Both the position numbers and the translations under genes were made by a program. This document shows, piece after piece, positions 42,288 through 54,000 of a stretch of DNA of 64,000 nt. How positions within the stretch are numbered: position 1 is the stretch's first letter; each line of letters starts with the position of its first letter. The stretch is from assembly GCA_031216915.1 (NCBI GenBank), contig CM062294.1, forward strand, positions 161,961,455-162,025,454, given 5' to 3'. The notes beneath the pieces are model-generated. The model searched no databases and was not told the DNA's origin. It saw only the letters and a program-made list of their open reading frames with translations. Source of the stretch: Pictodentalium vernedei. Its lineage: Eukaryota > Mollusca > Scaphopoda > Dentaliida > Dentaliidae.

Positions 42288-43553
42288 TTAGTTTGGTGAT
42301 TCTACCTGTCTACTTTCCGTCACACGCTCTAGAGGTTCCAAATCAAAATCAGAGAATAACTCATCGAGTGTAGCAATATCAAGAAAATCCCCACTGAACG
42401 CCCCCGAGATTGACGTTTCACTTGTAACAACGGGCATGACCTCATTTGGATGTGAAGATTTCGTGTGCGACACGGCAGGGCCACTGTCAGTACATGTTGG
42501 ATGTTTTGAGTTACAGTTGACGTCTATAGTTTCATTTATTGTTGTGCCCATCGCGATTCTCTCTTTCGTTGATACTCTGTGATATACAGTCAAAGAATTT
42601 ACAGACTTATGACCGGTTACTGCCATTATCTGTGACGGAGAGGAGTTATTTCTGGCTAAAATTGTGGTGCCTGTTGCGCGCACTGAGTGATTCGTAAAAT
42701 CTGGAACAAATTACAGAATTTGCTCAAGCGAGTCATGAATGAACTCAGGGAATCTTCTCCAGCGCATTGTTTGGTGTACCATATTTCACCGTCGTCTTTG
42801 AAAGAGTCAATTGGGCGTTGCCAGAGTTTTTCATTCTGAGGATGCAGTTTGGATATATATTTTTCAAAGGATGCCACAGGACAGAATGGTGGGTTTGGAA
42901 CTTGAGTCATTGCACCACCGTAATTTTCCTTGTCGCATTCACGTCTATTTTTAGACAGTTCATCCTTGGCCTTGCTTATAAATTCCAGTCCAGTTGCGAA
43001 ATCTGTTTCAATTTTAAATGTATCTTTTGTCATGTCTTTGAAACTTTCCATACCTCTTCGACAGAAATACAACCTAATGTCAAACTGAACTTTGTTTTGC
43101 AAACCAACAGGTGTATTTCCAGACAAACGAAAATTTCCGTACAATTGCCTAATATCGGCTTCTGTTATGACCGGGTAATGCACACACTCACTCTTCCCGG
43201 TGGATTTGAGTTCACACAACGCAGTTTTGAAACACTCGTTCGACGAATAAAATTCATTGTTTTTTATAATGCCAAATTCCTTGTGGGGGTGCCTTCAAAT
43301 ACCTATTGAGTCCATATCTGAAATTTTCGAGTAATGATGTTTTGTACATTTCGCCACCACTTTTCCTTGCATCCAGGTAAAAATGCTGTAAAGTCCCATT
43401 TAGTTTTACAGGTGATACACCTCAAAGTCTTGATTTTCACCCTTTTCCAAATATGCCCGCAGCAGATTTGCACATTTTCTGTTGGCCTTCACTGTGTTGT
43501 TAGGAATAAGGAATAACCTTTATACTTTTTTCTAGTATTTCTGAATCCGTGTG
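42288..43553 (-). pseudogene. Crypton-type tyrosine recombinase (DUF3504), 3' part
   Basis: Read leftward, this holds a CANLLRAYLEKGENQDFE segment, then VITEADIRQLYGNFRLSG, VQFDIRLYFCRRGMESFKDM and FCPVASFEKYISKLHPQNEK, and the catalytic end DFTNHSVRATGTTILA then VTGHKSVNSLTVYHRVST with the R, H-x-x-R-like and Tyr stations of tyrosine recombinases. This is the Crypton/DUF3504 family, which moves by recombination between short sites. The frame shifts near 42690 and again near 43500, so it is a relic. It is cut off at its right end by Polinton element 2. The missing 5' part is at 61849-61881. A tail of about 80 Ser/Thr/acid-rich residues follows the catalytic Tyr. A domesticated host gene of Crypton origin is possible but the frame breaks argue against it. 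Confidence 0.8.
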
Positions 43554-44086
43554 AGTAGGTATATATTGCGGATTTACCAACCACTTTGTACATGTACGTG
43601 TACAACATACGTACACGATGCGTTCTCCAACGTGGAATTCAGTGTTAAATCGCACGCTTGTTCACAAAAATGTACAGTGGTCTTGAATCCCCCATGTTTT
43701 TTGTGACTCCTAGATCGCACTTTTAACGTTCAAATACTCGTGGTGAACGCGCGTTTTTTTTAAAAAAATGGTGAAATTGTACATCTTCACTTTTATCTTT
43801 TACTTTAAAAATTTTTGTCGACGTTCACATCGCAGATCAGACCATCGATCCATCGTTGGTGAAGGCGAGTAAAAAAATTCTGGGCTATCATCAAAAAACG
43901 GTCTGCGGATTCTAGACCAGTGGTCCAGAATCCGCTATTGTTTTGAGGCGGTGGGTTTTTTCCATTTATGACGTCATTAAAGGAATTCCCCACTATGGGA
44001 ATTCCCAAACTCAGCTAATCGACCGATCTGATCGCTCGATTCTCCGCCAATTGACCGATCGGATCGCTCGATTCTCATAAACTCGA
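43554..44086 (+). repeat. Left TIR, element 2
   Basis: About 533 bp, the inverse of 61312-61842. The inner part holds ATGACGTCAT, the palindromic GGAATTCCCCACTATGGGAA, and two 27-bp units with GACCGATC, GATCGCTCGATTCTC (44017-44043 and 44050-44076). The outer part is only about 70 percent similar to element 1's TIR. Confidence 0.93.
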
Positions 44087-44153
44087 TCATACGGAGTTAT
44101 CTCCCCTCGTCGTGGGGTGGGGGAATATCCTAGGAAATAAATAAAGGTGATCG

Positions 44154-44171
44154 ATATATATAGGAGAGAAA
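44154..44171 (+). promoter_or_regulatory. TATATATAGGAGAG-type promoter motif, element 2
   Basis: TATATATAGGAGAGAAAA, about 80 bp before the first gene. High similarity to element 1 begins right at this motif. Confidence 0.6.
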
Positions 44172-44251
44172 AAAAATATATAAATAATAGTTATTTAGAA
44201 AAATAAATATAGCAAATCGAATAGATAATAATAAAAAAAAATGCGTAAATC

Positions 44252-44626
44252 ATGTGCGCTTCCCAGACTATTAGAGCGAGGATCTTTTTAAACATGCTGA
44301 TGAGAGCATATGCAATCTGCGTGAACGATGAACTACGTTCCATCTTGTTAGAACGATGCATCGGATGTCGGGATCATCTAGACTTCGATCACGAGAATCA
44401 TTCGTGTCTGACGATGGAAAGGGAAGATATGGTCGTCATGTATTTCGAACCGGCGTTCGAACGCGTTAGATTCGACGATGTGATCACGTTTTGGAAGAGA
44501 TTAGTCTTCTGTAAGAATCAAGACAAGCCTACAGTTTCGGAAGAACTGAAATTGTCGCGTAGAAGTCTGACTTTAGAAGATAAGGGATGCATCAAGAAAT
44601 TATTGCTGAATGAAGCATACGTCTAA
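44252..44626 (+). CDS. Small Cys/His protein (unknown), element 2
   Basis: 124 residues, starting MCASQTIRARIFLNMLMRAY. The second in-frame Met, at residue 15, corresponds to the element 1 start. The Cys/His cluster LLERCIGCRDHLDFDHENHS then C is kept, as is LTLEDKGCIKKLLLNEAYV at the end. Conservation of the Cys and His positions between the two elements supports a real metal-binding protein. Function unknown. Confidence 0.6.
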   Translation: MCASQTIRARIFLNMLMRAYAICVNDELRSILLERCIGCRDHLDFDHENHSCLTMEREDMVVMYFEPAFERVRFDDVITFWKRLVFCKNQDKPTVSEELKLSRRSLTLEDKGCIKKLLLNEAYV

Positions 44627-44726
44627 GTTTTTTTTGTTGATATAAAATAAGGGAGAATAGAAAATAAAAATAAATACACACATAAAATTTTTTATCTAAT
44701 ATTAGAAAGGGAAAAAAAATACAAAA

Positions 44727-45381
44727 ATGAGAACCAGAAATAAATTTTATCCGACGTTAGTGGACGACGAGGACGAGAAGCCGATCGACGTTTTGCCGAC
44801 GGCACCGTCGCTAGAAGAAAAAGAAAGAGAGAGGTATCGCATCGATCAAATCAATAGAATCCAAGAGTATCTAACTCGAGAAAGAGATTCTCGTCGTTCC
44901 CTCAAGAAGAAGTATTCGCGTTTCGTGACATTCGTCAACGCGATCGACACGACACTCATCACGATTTCCCTGGGTTTACACGCGGCCGGCATCGGATTTT
45001 TGTCGACCGCGGTCGGCATTCCGATCGTGTTGACCGTAGAAGGAGTGGCCCTCGCCGCCGGATTGTTTAGCACGCTCGGAAACTTTTTGAGTAGGAAATT
45101 ATATCTGAAGGCGAGGAAACACGACAAGATTCGCGTCTTGGCCGACTCTAAGATCGACACGATATCCGAAATGATCTCTATGGCGTTGAAAGACGGTAGG
45201 ATATCGGACGGAGAATACTTCGCGATATTGAGCGAGAAAACGAAATACGATGCCATGAAAGAAGCCGTGAGAATCAAGACTCGTCAGATCATCAAGAGAT
45301 GAAGGATTCTCTCGTGGAAAAGGGGAGGAAAGAGGCCAGGGAGGAATTCAGTAAGATGATAGAACTCAAGAGCAGCAATTG
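44727..45381 (+). pseudogene. Two-helix membrane protein, element 2 (broken)
   Basis: MRTRNKFYPTLVDDEDEKP starts an acidic head, then a coiled-coil-like SLEEKERERYRIDQINRIQE part. Two hydrophobic helices follow (TLITISLGLHAAGIGFLSTA and IPIVLTVEGVALAAGLFSTL), then a helical tail with MALKDGRISDGEYFAIL. It is better preserved than element 1's copy and shows the whole layout. A membrane or virion role is inferred. Broken near the 3' part. Confidence 0.62.
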
Positions 45382-45463
45382 AAAAAAAACAGAATTTTAA
45401 AAAAAAAATAAAAATTTATATATAAAATAAAAAAAACGAAATTAATTTAAATAACTCTTAAAA

Positions 45464-45973
45464 ATGTATTGCGTAAAGTGTAAGAGAGTTACCGAGACGA
45501 GTAATTCTAGAGAAGTGCGAACTAAAAACGACAGACAGATGCTTCGCGGAATTTGCGATGTGTGTGGTTCTATCAAGACACGATTTGTCAAAAAAAAAAA
45601 GAACGTGAGCAAAGGTAAAGGCATCGTGAATAAAATGATCAATAATCTACCTTTCGAAATGCATCTGCCCGGTCACAGTTTCACGGGACCCGGAACGAAA
45701 TTGAACAAGAGACTCAACGCCGATCTGACACCCAAATCTTGGAGCAAACCTGTGAATAGGGTGGACGCGGCCGCGTACGATCACGATCTGTGCTACGCCG
45801 GACATCCCGACACCAAGACTCGCAACGACGTCTGCGACAAAAACATGTTGAGGAAATTGAGAGGCATATCGAATCCGACCAGGAGAGAGAAGATGGAACG
45901 TTCGCTGGTTCGGCAATCTGATCGGTGCGAAACGTCGATTCGGATGGGGCGTTCAAAAAAAAAGTGCATCTGA
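45464..45973 (+). pseudogene. Zinc ribbon (DUF5679-like) plus phospholipase A2, element 2
   Basis: The frame shows the two-module layout clearly: MYCVKCKRVTETSNSRE and GICDVCGSIKTRFVKKKK form the ribbon (about residues 1-45). The enzyme part follows, with MHLPGHSFTGPGTKLNKRL (calcium loop) and VDAAAYDHDLCYAGHPDTKT (catalytic His-Asp). Its end differs from element 1, so I treat it as broken near the 3' end. Probable entry lipase packed in the virion. Confidence 0.8.
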
Positions 45974-46795
45974 AAAGAAGAAGAAACGATTATTGACGAG
46001 CGAATTGGCCGAGGAGTTACACAAACCCATAGTGCGTAAATTTCGAAAGAGAAGGGTGTTCGTGAAGGGTCTGGATGATATTTGGTCTGCCGACTTGGTC
46101 GACATGAGATCGTTTTCGAAGTGGAACGAGGGCGTCAAATATCTATTGACGGTCATCGACGTGTTTTCCAAATACGGTTGGATCAGAGCTTTGAAGAATA
46201 AATCGGGACCTTGCGTCGCCGAGGCTCTGAAGAGCGTGTTCGACTCGTCTTCTCGAAAACCGAGTAAATTGTGGGTGGATAAGGGAAAGGAATTCTACAA
46301 CAAGGACGTTCGTCGATTGGTAGACCTCTACTCGATCGAAAACGAAGAGAAAGCCAGCGTGGTGGAACGTTGGAATCGAACGTTGATGAAGGAAAAGATG
46401 CACAGATACTTCACGGCGAATTCGACCAAGAAATACATATATGCTCTGAACGGTCTGGTCAATGATTACAACAACACCCGACACAGATCGATCAAGATGA
46501 CTCCCGCAGAAGCTAGTGATCCTCGAAACGAAAAACGGGTCTACGCGAATCTATATCCTGAGAGATCTAAGATCAGGAAGAAGTCTAGAACGCCGAAATG
46601 ATCGGTGATCGAGTGAGAATCTATGCTTATAAGAAGCACTTCGAAAAGGGTTATACTCCTCGATGGACCTCGGAAATCTTCGTGATAATCAAAATATTTC
46701 ACACTGATCCGGTGACTTACGAAATCGAAGCTTTGGATGGAGAAGAGATCATCGGAAAGTTTTACGAACAACAATTACAGAAAACGAAGTTTTGA
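45939..46795 (+). pseudogene. INT: Polinton integrase, element 2 (broken)
   Basis: Same protein as 25054-25917. IWSADLVDMRSFSKWNEG, KLWVDKGKEFYNKDV and EKASVVERWNRT carry the candidate acidic triad, and the SH3-like end (VRIYAYKKHFEKGYTPRW) is kept. DNA identity to element 1 is about 96-97 percent in the core by eye. The copy is broken. Confidence 0.88.
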
Positions 46796-46853
46796 TGAAG
46801 AAGACAATTTTTTTTTTTATTTACTCTCTTTAACATTTTCTTGTTTACACACA

Positions 46854-46871
46854 TATATATAAGAGAGAAAA
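46854..46871 (+). promoter_or_regulatory. Promoter motif before the capsid gene, element 2
   Basis: TATATATAAGAGAGAAAA, about 85 bp before the capsid start at 46956, as in element 1. Confidence 0.55.
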
Positions 46872-46955
46872 AAATAATAATAAAAAATAATTAAAAACTA
46901 TTTTTAGATAAAAAAGCAAGTTAATTAATAAACAAAAAATTAAAAATCTTTTAAT

Positions 46956-48239
46956 ATGACAAATATACTAGATATAGCACAAAGCATAGTGAAAGATGAA
47001 AGTATTCAAGAATATGAGGTTCACGAATACGAACCGGTAACCGGAACGAGTTTGAACAATGCGGGAGAGATAAGAATCAATGTCGAAACTCAAGATCTAT
47101 TCGTACATCCTAGCGAGAGTTACATAGTGGTGCAGGGACGTCTCACCAAGGAAGATGGGAGCGACTACGCCGACGACGACACGGTTACTCTAGCCAATAA
47201 TGGCATCATGCATCTATTCAGTAACATAAAATACATGCTATCCGGGCAAGAGATAGAATCTGTGTTTCATCGCGGTCAGGCCACCACGATGTTCGGACTC
47301 TTGACGTATCCTGATGATTTTTCGAAATCCAGAGGACTTAATCAGTTGTGGGTGAAAGACACCGTAGGCCCTGCTAGCGCAGGCGCGCCTTCGCCTTGAT
47401 ATTTGACTACGTCGTCAAGATGTCCAGACCTAAAGGAACGTTTTCATTCACGATACCTTTGAAACACATCTTCGGATATGCGGACGATTACAACAAGATC
47501 ATGTACGGATTCAAACACAATCTGACGTTGATTCGAAAAGGAAATGATGATGCAATAGTGAGACTCACTGCGACCGATGCGGGTAAGATAACTCTAATAT
47601 ATCAAGATATCGTGGTTCGTTCCGCTCGTGGAGCCTTCGATCGTGGAGAAAGCACGTCTCTACAAGATCATAGAATCCAAGAGTAAATTACCCGTGGGAT
47701 TTAGAATAAGACAGTGCAACACGGCTAGCATTCCTCCCTCCACGAATCACTTCGATTGGAGATTGATGGTGAAATCCGCTTCCGAGAGACCGCATTTCAT
47801 CGTGGTTGCATTTCAGACCGATAGGGACGGGTCTCAGGAAAAGAATCCGTCGCTGTTCGATCATTGCAGTTTGAGAAACATGCAAGTGTTTCTGAATGCC
47901 ATGAGATATCCAGCAATCGATTACAACACGTCGTTCGACAAGAACGATTTCTGCAGACTGTACGGCGATGCCGCTGATTTTAGAAAGAAGTATCACGGTC
48001 TAGACGAATTGATGAGCAACCCTAACATGTCTCCCGGCGAATACAAGTCGATGTATCCCATGTTCGTATTCGACGTCAGTAAACAGAGTGAACGACTCAA
48101 GAGTAGCGTCTTAGACATTCAGATCAAGATGCAATTCGATAGGAACGTTCCGAGAAAAACCGAAGCCTTCGCCCTGGTCCTGTCGGACAGAGAATTACAA
48201 TTTGAATCGGACGGAAATAAGATGTCGATCATTCGATGA
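46956..48239 (+). pseudogene. MCP: Probable major capsid protein, element 2 (broken)
   Basis: MTNILDIAQSIVKDES starts the protein. TLANNGIMHLFSNIKYMLSG, HRGQATTMFGLLTYPDDF, FTIPLKHIFGYADDYNK, YGFKHNLTLIRKGNDDAI, FIVVAFQTDRDGSQEKNPS and YKSMYPMFVFDVSKQSE follow. It is the counterpart of 26077-27387 and gives the same family picture: a double jelly-roll capsid candidate of about 430 residues. The copy is broken. Confidence 0.65.
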
Positions 48240-48286
48240 GAGACGAGTGTGTGAAAAAAATAAAAAACAAAAAAAAAAATAAATAG

Positions 48287-48318
48287 TAATGAGTAATTAT
48301 TAAAAACAAAAAAAAAAC
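48287..48318. repeat. Orphan outer arm of the capsid/fibre hairpin, element 2
   Basis: GTAATGAGTAATTATTAAAA followed by ACAAAA corresponds to the left arm seen at 27377-27402 in element 1. Its partner arm lies 0.7 kb away at about 49016-49033, so the extra gene region sits between the arms. Confidence 0.6.
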
Positions 48319-48423
48319 ATAAAAAAATAAATTCGTTTTTAATGATATTTTTTTAACATTTTTAACAAAAAAAAGTTTCATCTGAGAAAAAGTCGTCTTT
48401 TTTCAACATTCTCAACGTACAAA

Positions 48424-49051
48424 ATGTTACAATTCGTATGTAGTCACGTAGAAAACGAAATACACATTCCATTTTCGCGTTTGAAAAAAAAAGATTTTTA
48501 CAATTACGTTCTGAATTATGTAAAAGATCGCGTGCTATTCACTCCAGAGAAACAAAAAGGATATTTCGTGACGAAGATATTAAAACTCGAAGAGATCTTA
48601 GATTGTTCGATCTTGTGCGATCGTCTCTCCGTTTCCGTCAGATGTTCCATCCTGTGTTGCAAGCCAAAAAAAAAAAAAAAAAGATGTGGAAAAATGGTTA
48701 GGTAAACAGCGGGATAAACGGTTGGAAATGAAAAGAATGAGATGCTTTTCACCATCACCACTACTTTCTGAAGAGAATGGTAATGATGCGAGTGTTACCA
48801 AGAGATGCACAACATTCGTTCATAATTATGATTCGGATCAACAAAAGTGTTGTTATAAACGTATCATATCACAAAGAAAAAGAAAAAAAGATAAAGAAGA
48901 ATCGACGCTGAAAATTGAGAAAAAAGGAAACGTTATTATAATATATGGTGATAGTGAAGAAGAAGGAAAACAAAAAAAAATGAGATCTAAAGATGATCTC
49001 ATTACTTTTTTTTTTTTGTTTTTAATAATCACACATTATTTTTTTTTTTAA
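48424..49051 (+). pseudogene. Extra gene region of element 2: Rpb7-like start, SIM-like end
   Basis: Absent from element 1. The first open part (48424-48705) starts MLQFVCSHVENEIHIPFSRL and continues with KDFYNYVLNYVKDRVLF, KGYFVTKILKLEEILDCSIL, LSVSVRCSILCCKPK. Spacing and hydrophobic pattern resemble the N-terminal domain of RNA polymerase subunit Rpb7, which has GYI...I...V-x-FKP-x-x-G. The second open part (48686-49051) is basic. Near its end it carries NVIIIYGDSEEEG, a good SUMO-interacting motif (hydrophobic core plus acidic tail). The region may be one gene broken about once, or two short overlapping genes. The Rpb7 idea is from pattern memory only. Confidence 0.4.
48968..49033. terminator. 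Convergent-junction hairpin, element 2 (extra region/fibre)
   Basis: AAAATGAGATCTAAAGA pairs with TGATCTCATTACTTTT around a very short loop, followed by TTTTTTGTTTTTAATAATC. It lies just before the leftward fibre gene, as the element 1 hairpin does. Confidence 0.7.
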
Positions 49052-49070
49052 TTCATTATTTTCCACGCGT

Positions 49071-50427
49071 TCACTGTTTGTTCAAAGAATCTAGTTCGAT
49101 CAGTAGACTCACCATGGAAGTGGTGGCTTCGGGATTATTGGTTTTCGTAACGAAATTAATCCTGTCACCGGCGTTCACTTTGAGAGGTATGCTGAACGTG
49201 CTAACATTCGCGTGTTGATTCTCAGTCTTTTTGACACTGTATCTCTTATCGCTCTCTACACCATTCACCATGAGATTGACGACCGCTCTGTTATTCAAAT
49301 CCAAGGAAGCCAGACTCATTCGAAGGATTTCACCTCCCAGCGGCATGGGATATCCCACCTGACCATGTTTCGATCTGCTACCTCCATTTCCGAAAGACCA
49401 CTCAGCTTTTCCCTCATCTAAGGTGCCGGCCTCTTCGGCCCATGCGGTGATCAATTGTCTAGCATATTTGACTTTCTCCACCACCGAAATCAGGGTGCAG
49501 GCATCCGTCATGTTCACGGGATCCGGTAGATTCGTGAGCGCGCGTCCACCCATGTCTAGTTTACCTTCCATGATGTGACCCTTTCTCCAGACCAAGTTGT
49601 CGTCCATGTACTTCCTGCTGACTGCGCTGGAATCGAATTCGGGATCGTGACTGAGTCCGAATAAATTCTTACCATTTATGTCGATGCCACCCTCCATGGT
49701 TCCGCCAGATTGTTTGTTCAGGTAGAGATCGTCCACTTGCAATTCTAGGTATTCTTGTGATTGTATCACGGAAGAATCTCTGTAGCCCTTGTTGACCGCG
49801 GTTGAGTCCGCATCCGTGTTGTCAATCTTCGACAGATTCAATATCTTGTTGAATCCCGCATTCAGATCTGATTTCATTTCTCGTCTGTCAGACTTTCTCT
49901 GTTCCAGATCTACATAGTGTTTTGTCGCCACGTCCTTGGGATTCGTGGGAGTGGCCACGTTCGTTATCTTGTTAGAATTGGCGTTCAATTCTGAGTGCAT
50001 CGTTTTCTGAAGGTATCTATTCCTCAGGTGTTCACTGAATCTCACGTGAGAGTCGTCCGCGTATTTCTTGGTCGCGGCATCGGTGGGATCTACGGGATTC
50101 GTGACGTTCACCAAACGTTTGGATTTCAGATCCAGATCGTCGGTCATGGTTTTATCCGCGTAATTATCTAGCAGGATTCGTTCGAAATCGGCGTTCCCCC
50201 TGTCGACGTATTTTTTTAGTCGCAGCATCTGCGAGATCTATCGGCTCGGGAAGATTGTAGAGCTTCTTATCGTTCATGTTCAAAGGTTCTTCTCGAGGTT
50301 TGTATCTCCGAACGTAACGTTCGTCCAAGTTGGCAACGTCATAACCATCGTCGACTCCGAACGTCTTCCTCTTCTTTCTTGGGTTGACTTTTTCATCGTC
50401 ACTTCTACCAAATTTATTGACTGGCAT
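49071..50427 (-). pseudogene. Fibre-like attachment protein, element 2 (broken)
   Basis: The counterpart of 27525-28880. It has the same shaft repeats (LDLKSKRLVNVTNPVDPTDA, NKITNVATPTNPKDVATKHY, LDMGGRALTNLPDPVNMTDA) and the same head (GNGGSRSKHGQVGYPMPLGG, VNAGDRINF, VVSLLIELD). Differences from element 1 are scattered through shaft and head. The copy is broken about once. Confidence 0.72.
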
Positions 50428-50578
50428 GTTGTTGTGGGATTTTTGTTTTTTAGAAAAATATGTTCAAACGCAGTTTATTAAAAATGAACTATGTTATTTT
50501 ATTTTTCGTTTTTATTCGATTAAAAATTTTTTTAAAATAATTTTTTATCTTTATATACTATAAAAAAAAAATCTCTCT

Positions 50579-51006
50579 CTAATGTAAATCATTGAGAATG
50601 TCTTGAAATCGATCTCCTTCAGACCATCTCTTGAGAACGTAGAGACACAGGTGACTGCAAAACACTTGATGTGGTGATTGCACTTGTTCCGTGTTGTAAT
50701 GAACCAATGATTTGTTGAAATAGTTCTTTATTTCTTTTGGCGGCGAGATTCCGTAGCTGTCGAATTTTTCTTCTTCCCGTTCTTCATCCACGCCACCCAG
50801 TGAGAGCCTTCACCCGGTGAATCATCTAGATTTAAAATTCCGCATTCCGATTGTCGAGGTCTTCTCTTCGGTAAGGCATCTCTGGAAAACACTCCTAGAA
50901 AATCTTTGATTTTCAAATCTTTTGCCGCATTTAACAGATCGATGTTGGATAGGGGTTCATTAGGTAAGATGACACCTTCTAGGGATATCTTTATTTTCTT
51001 ATTCAT
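50579..51006 (-). pseudogene. PRO: Adenain-type cysteine protease, element 2 (broken)
   Basis: The N-terminal half is MNKKIKISLEGVILPNEP, then RRPRQSECGILNLDD and GEGSHWVAWMKNGKKK, which shows the catalytic His. The C-terminal part has FDSYGISPPKEIKNYF and QVFCSHLCLYVLKRWSEG. Capsid maturation protease. The copy is broken. Confidence 0.8.
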
Positions 51007-51041
51007 AAATGCGTATATATTTTTTTTATTTATTTATTTTA

Positions 51042-54000
51042 TTATAATTCACTAAAAATGACGTTATTTTTTTTTCTATTTTTTCCTTTTCTTTTTAAAC
51101 TAACTTTCTCGATGTCACTATCGATTTCTATAATTTTGTGTTCATCTAATTCTTCTTGATTTTCTGGAATCCTATCATCCACAATCGTATCTGGAATCTT
51201 ATCATCCACAATCATATCTGGAATCTTATCATCCACAATCGTATCTAGAATCCAATCATCCACATTCATATTGTCTAAAATTAGATCCAAAGTCCAATGT
51301 CCACGTGCCAAAGTGCTTATTTTATTGTCTAACATGAATCTCTTATCATCGTCGTCCGTTAGCGAAATCTTGTTGACTATTTCAAGTCTTGATTTTCGCT
51401 TCAAATCGATTTCATAGTCTTATACACCGGACCACTTCCTAACAGACAATCTTTATACTCTTGGAAAGAGATGTTTTTCTTCACCACGCATGCTTTAACT
51501 CCTTTGCACTTCTTGATCTCTTCATCATCTTCTAGACGATAAGCATACAGTTTGGGTCTCAAGCCCACGAATTCGACGATCTGTTTACCTCCGCTTTCAT
51601 CCTTAAATTTACCCAACACCTTCTCGTTGTCATTCGATTGAATGTTGGACGGGTGATCGACGGGATAATTGCTCGTGTCGAACCACTCGGCCACGTCCGG
51701 AGATATATCTCGGTAGACGTCTTTCGTCTCTATCCCATAAACTAAACTGTCCGTGTCAGTGAACAGAAGTTTGGCTTTGTCACCAAATTTTCGTTTGACG
51801 TAATCATAGTGAAACTCGTACATCAATCGCTTGCTGATATCTAAGATGATCGGTCCGAGATAATACAGTTTGTCGAACTTCAGGTGCGTCTTTTGCATGT
51901 GAACGGCCACTAGAGTTTCGTCGAATATGGTTCAGTGTTTGTAATTGGGTTTCGCCACTAATTTTTTAGCTCTTTTCTCAGACGTGACGAGTCGAACGTC
52001 GGTTCTCTTCCTGATGTTTTCCATCTATTTGCTGTACACGCAGTTGTTCATGAGTTTGAAGAAATCTTTTTCAAAATCGTTCTCGGCTCGAGTTCTGAGA
52101 TTCGTGTTGATTGAGATCGATGTATTTTTTCATCCAAGGCTCTTCGTCGAATCGAATGAACCGATATATGTCAACTAATTTCATCCCATAATCGATGTAC
52201 TATTTCAAATTCTCGCTGTAGACGACGTAGTTACGTTTGTTAAATAAATTGGGAATGAGTTTTTCCTCGTCTCCTTCGTTAGGTTCCATTCGTTCGGGAG
52301 CTAGCGGATAATCGTTGTGTGGATCGTGTAATTCTTCCAGATAGTTCAAATCGACTTCTAAAATGCAAGGATAGTCTCTCCATTTTTGCATCTCTTCCAG
52401 TTCCTTCACCCATTCGAAATTTCCAATCGGTAAAGGATGACTCATAGCCCAACCATACAGATTATTGGCGTCCCAATACTGTATGTATTTAGTCGACCAT
52501 TTCGAATCGGAACCTTCTTTCATGTAGGGATTGTTAGCCTCAGAATATCTGTGGGAGATCATCGAGACGCCACCTCTCGTAGCCCTTTCGAAAATGAGCA
52601 ACATGTCCACGTCGGATAATAATTCCAATTGGCCTTCGGTTGTCTTCAACAGAGCATCCCATGCCAGACCGGGTGCCATGAAATACCAAGCGGGATCCAG
52701 ATCGTAATTTTGACGACAGACGTCTCAAAAATTTTCGAACATGTCTGCCAAGAGCAGAACGTCGGTCTTCAGATAGAGATCATGATAATCTCTCATGGTT
52801 TTCATATCGAATGATTTCCACACGTTTTTGGCGTGTTCGTAATTCTCGTCGGAAATGTCGGATTCGTATAATTTCGAATAAAAATCTTCTTTCGAAGGTA
52901 GTGCGGTGTCTTCAAATCTCTTTAGATCATTCATGTAATCATAAGGATAGACTCCTTTCCTCAACATAATGTCTACTCATTCTCTGAAATGTTCGCTCGT
53001 GTCCTTGCTCATGTTATCAACTAATTTTTCCAGAGCGGTCGACATGAATTTAAAACTGTCGATGAAACGTATGCATCTACGAATGGATTTCGTTTTTTCT
53101 TTCAACGTATTTCCGTCGATTACTCTTTTCTTCTCCATGAGCTTCCATTTCGTGAAGGAAATATATCTTTCTTCACTGTTTGCGATGCAATTTAATTCTT
53201 CGTGTGAGGTGCCGAGGTTTTTCACGAACAGATGACTGTCGTAACCCGAGAGATTGTGAAACATCACCGGATAGAAAGCGACGTCTCGATATTTTAAATT
53301 ACACTTGCTGTGAGTCGGACCGCGATACAGACCCATGTAATGATCGTGGTCTCTGACCTTCTTATTTTCCTCCGAATTCTTGTCGAACGATTGTCTGCAT
53401 ATGTGACATTCGGTGGCTCTGTTATTTTCGTCCTGCTGCTCTCGCGTGATGATCATTTTTGCTGGAGTTTTGAATTTGTCATATAACATTTGAATTTTCG
53501 ATTCTAACTCTTCCACGAACCTTTGTGCCACGTCGTCGTCTTCGCACTGTTTCGTGTAGGTGAAGGGACCCATGTCATATTGCGAGTCGAAAGCGCATTT
53601 CACGTAAATGCAATAGCCCGAAGGTATGTGTTTTGATATCTTTTGACGTAACTTTGAAGAGCGTTGGGTTGACAGGAACTCATTTTCGCGGTGAAACATT
53701 CGAAATTGGCATACACGACAAATGGTACTTTTAACCTTCTATTGTGATTTTCAAACTTCACGATGGTGTTGGATTTGGGCATTTCGACAGTGACACCTTG
53801 ATTTTCGTTGCAATATTTTTGATGTTTCGCTAATGATTTTTCGCTGTGAAACACGTTCATGCAATTGTAACATAAAGATATCTTTCCTTTATGATTATTA
53901 TTTTGTTTTGACAGTAATCGGGTCGGATGTTTAACCCAACAATAATGATGATTGTCACCATTCGAAATCAATAATAAAATAATCGTCTTTTCTCTTCCGC

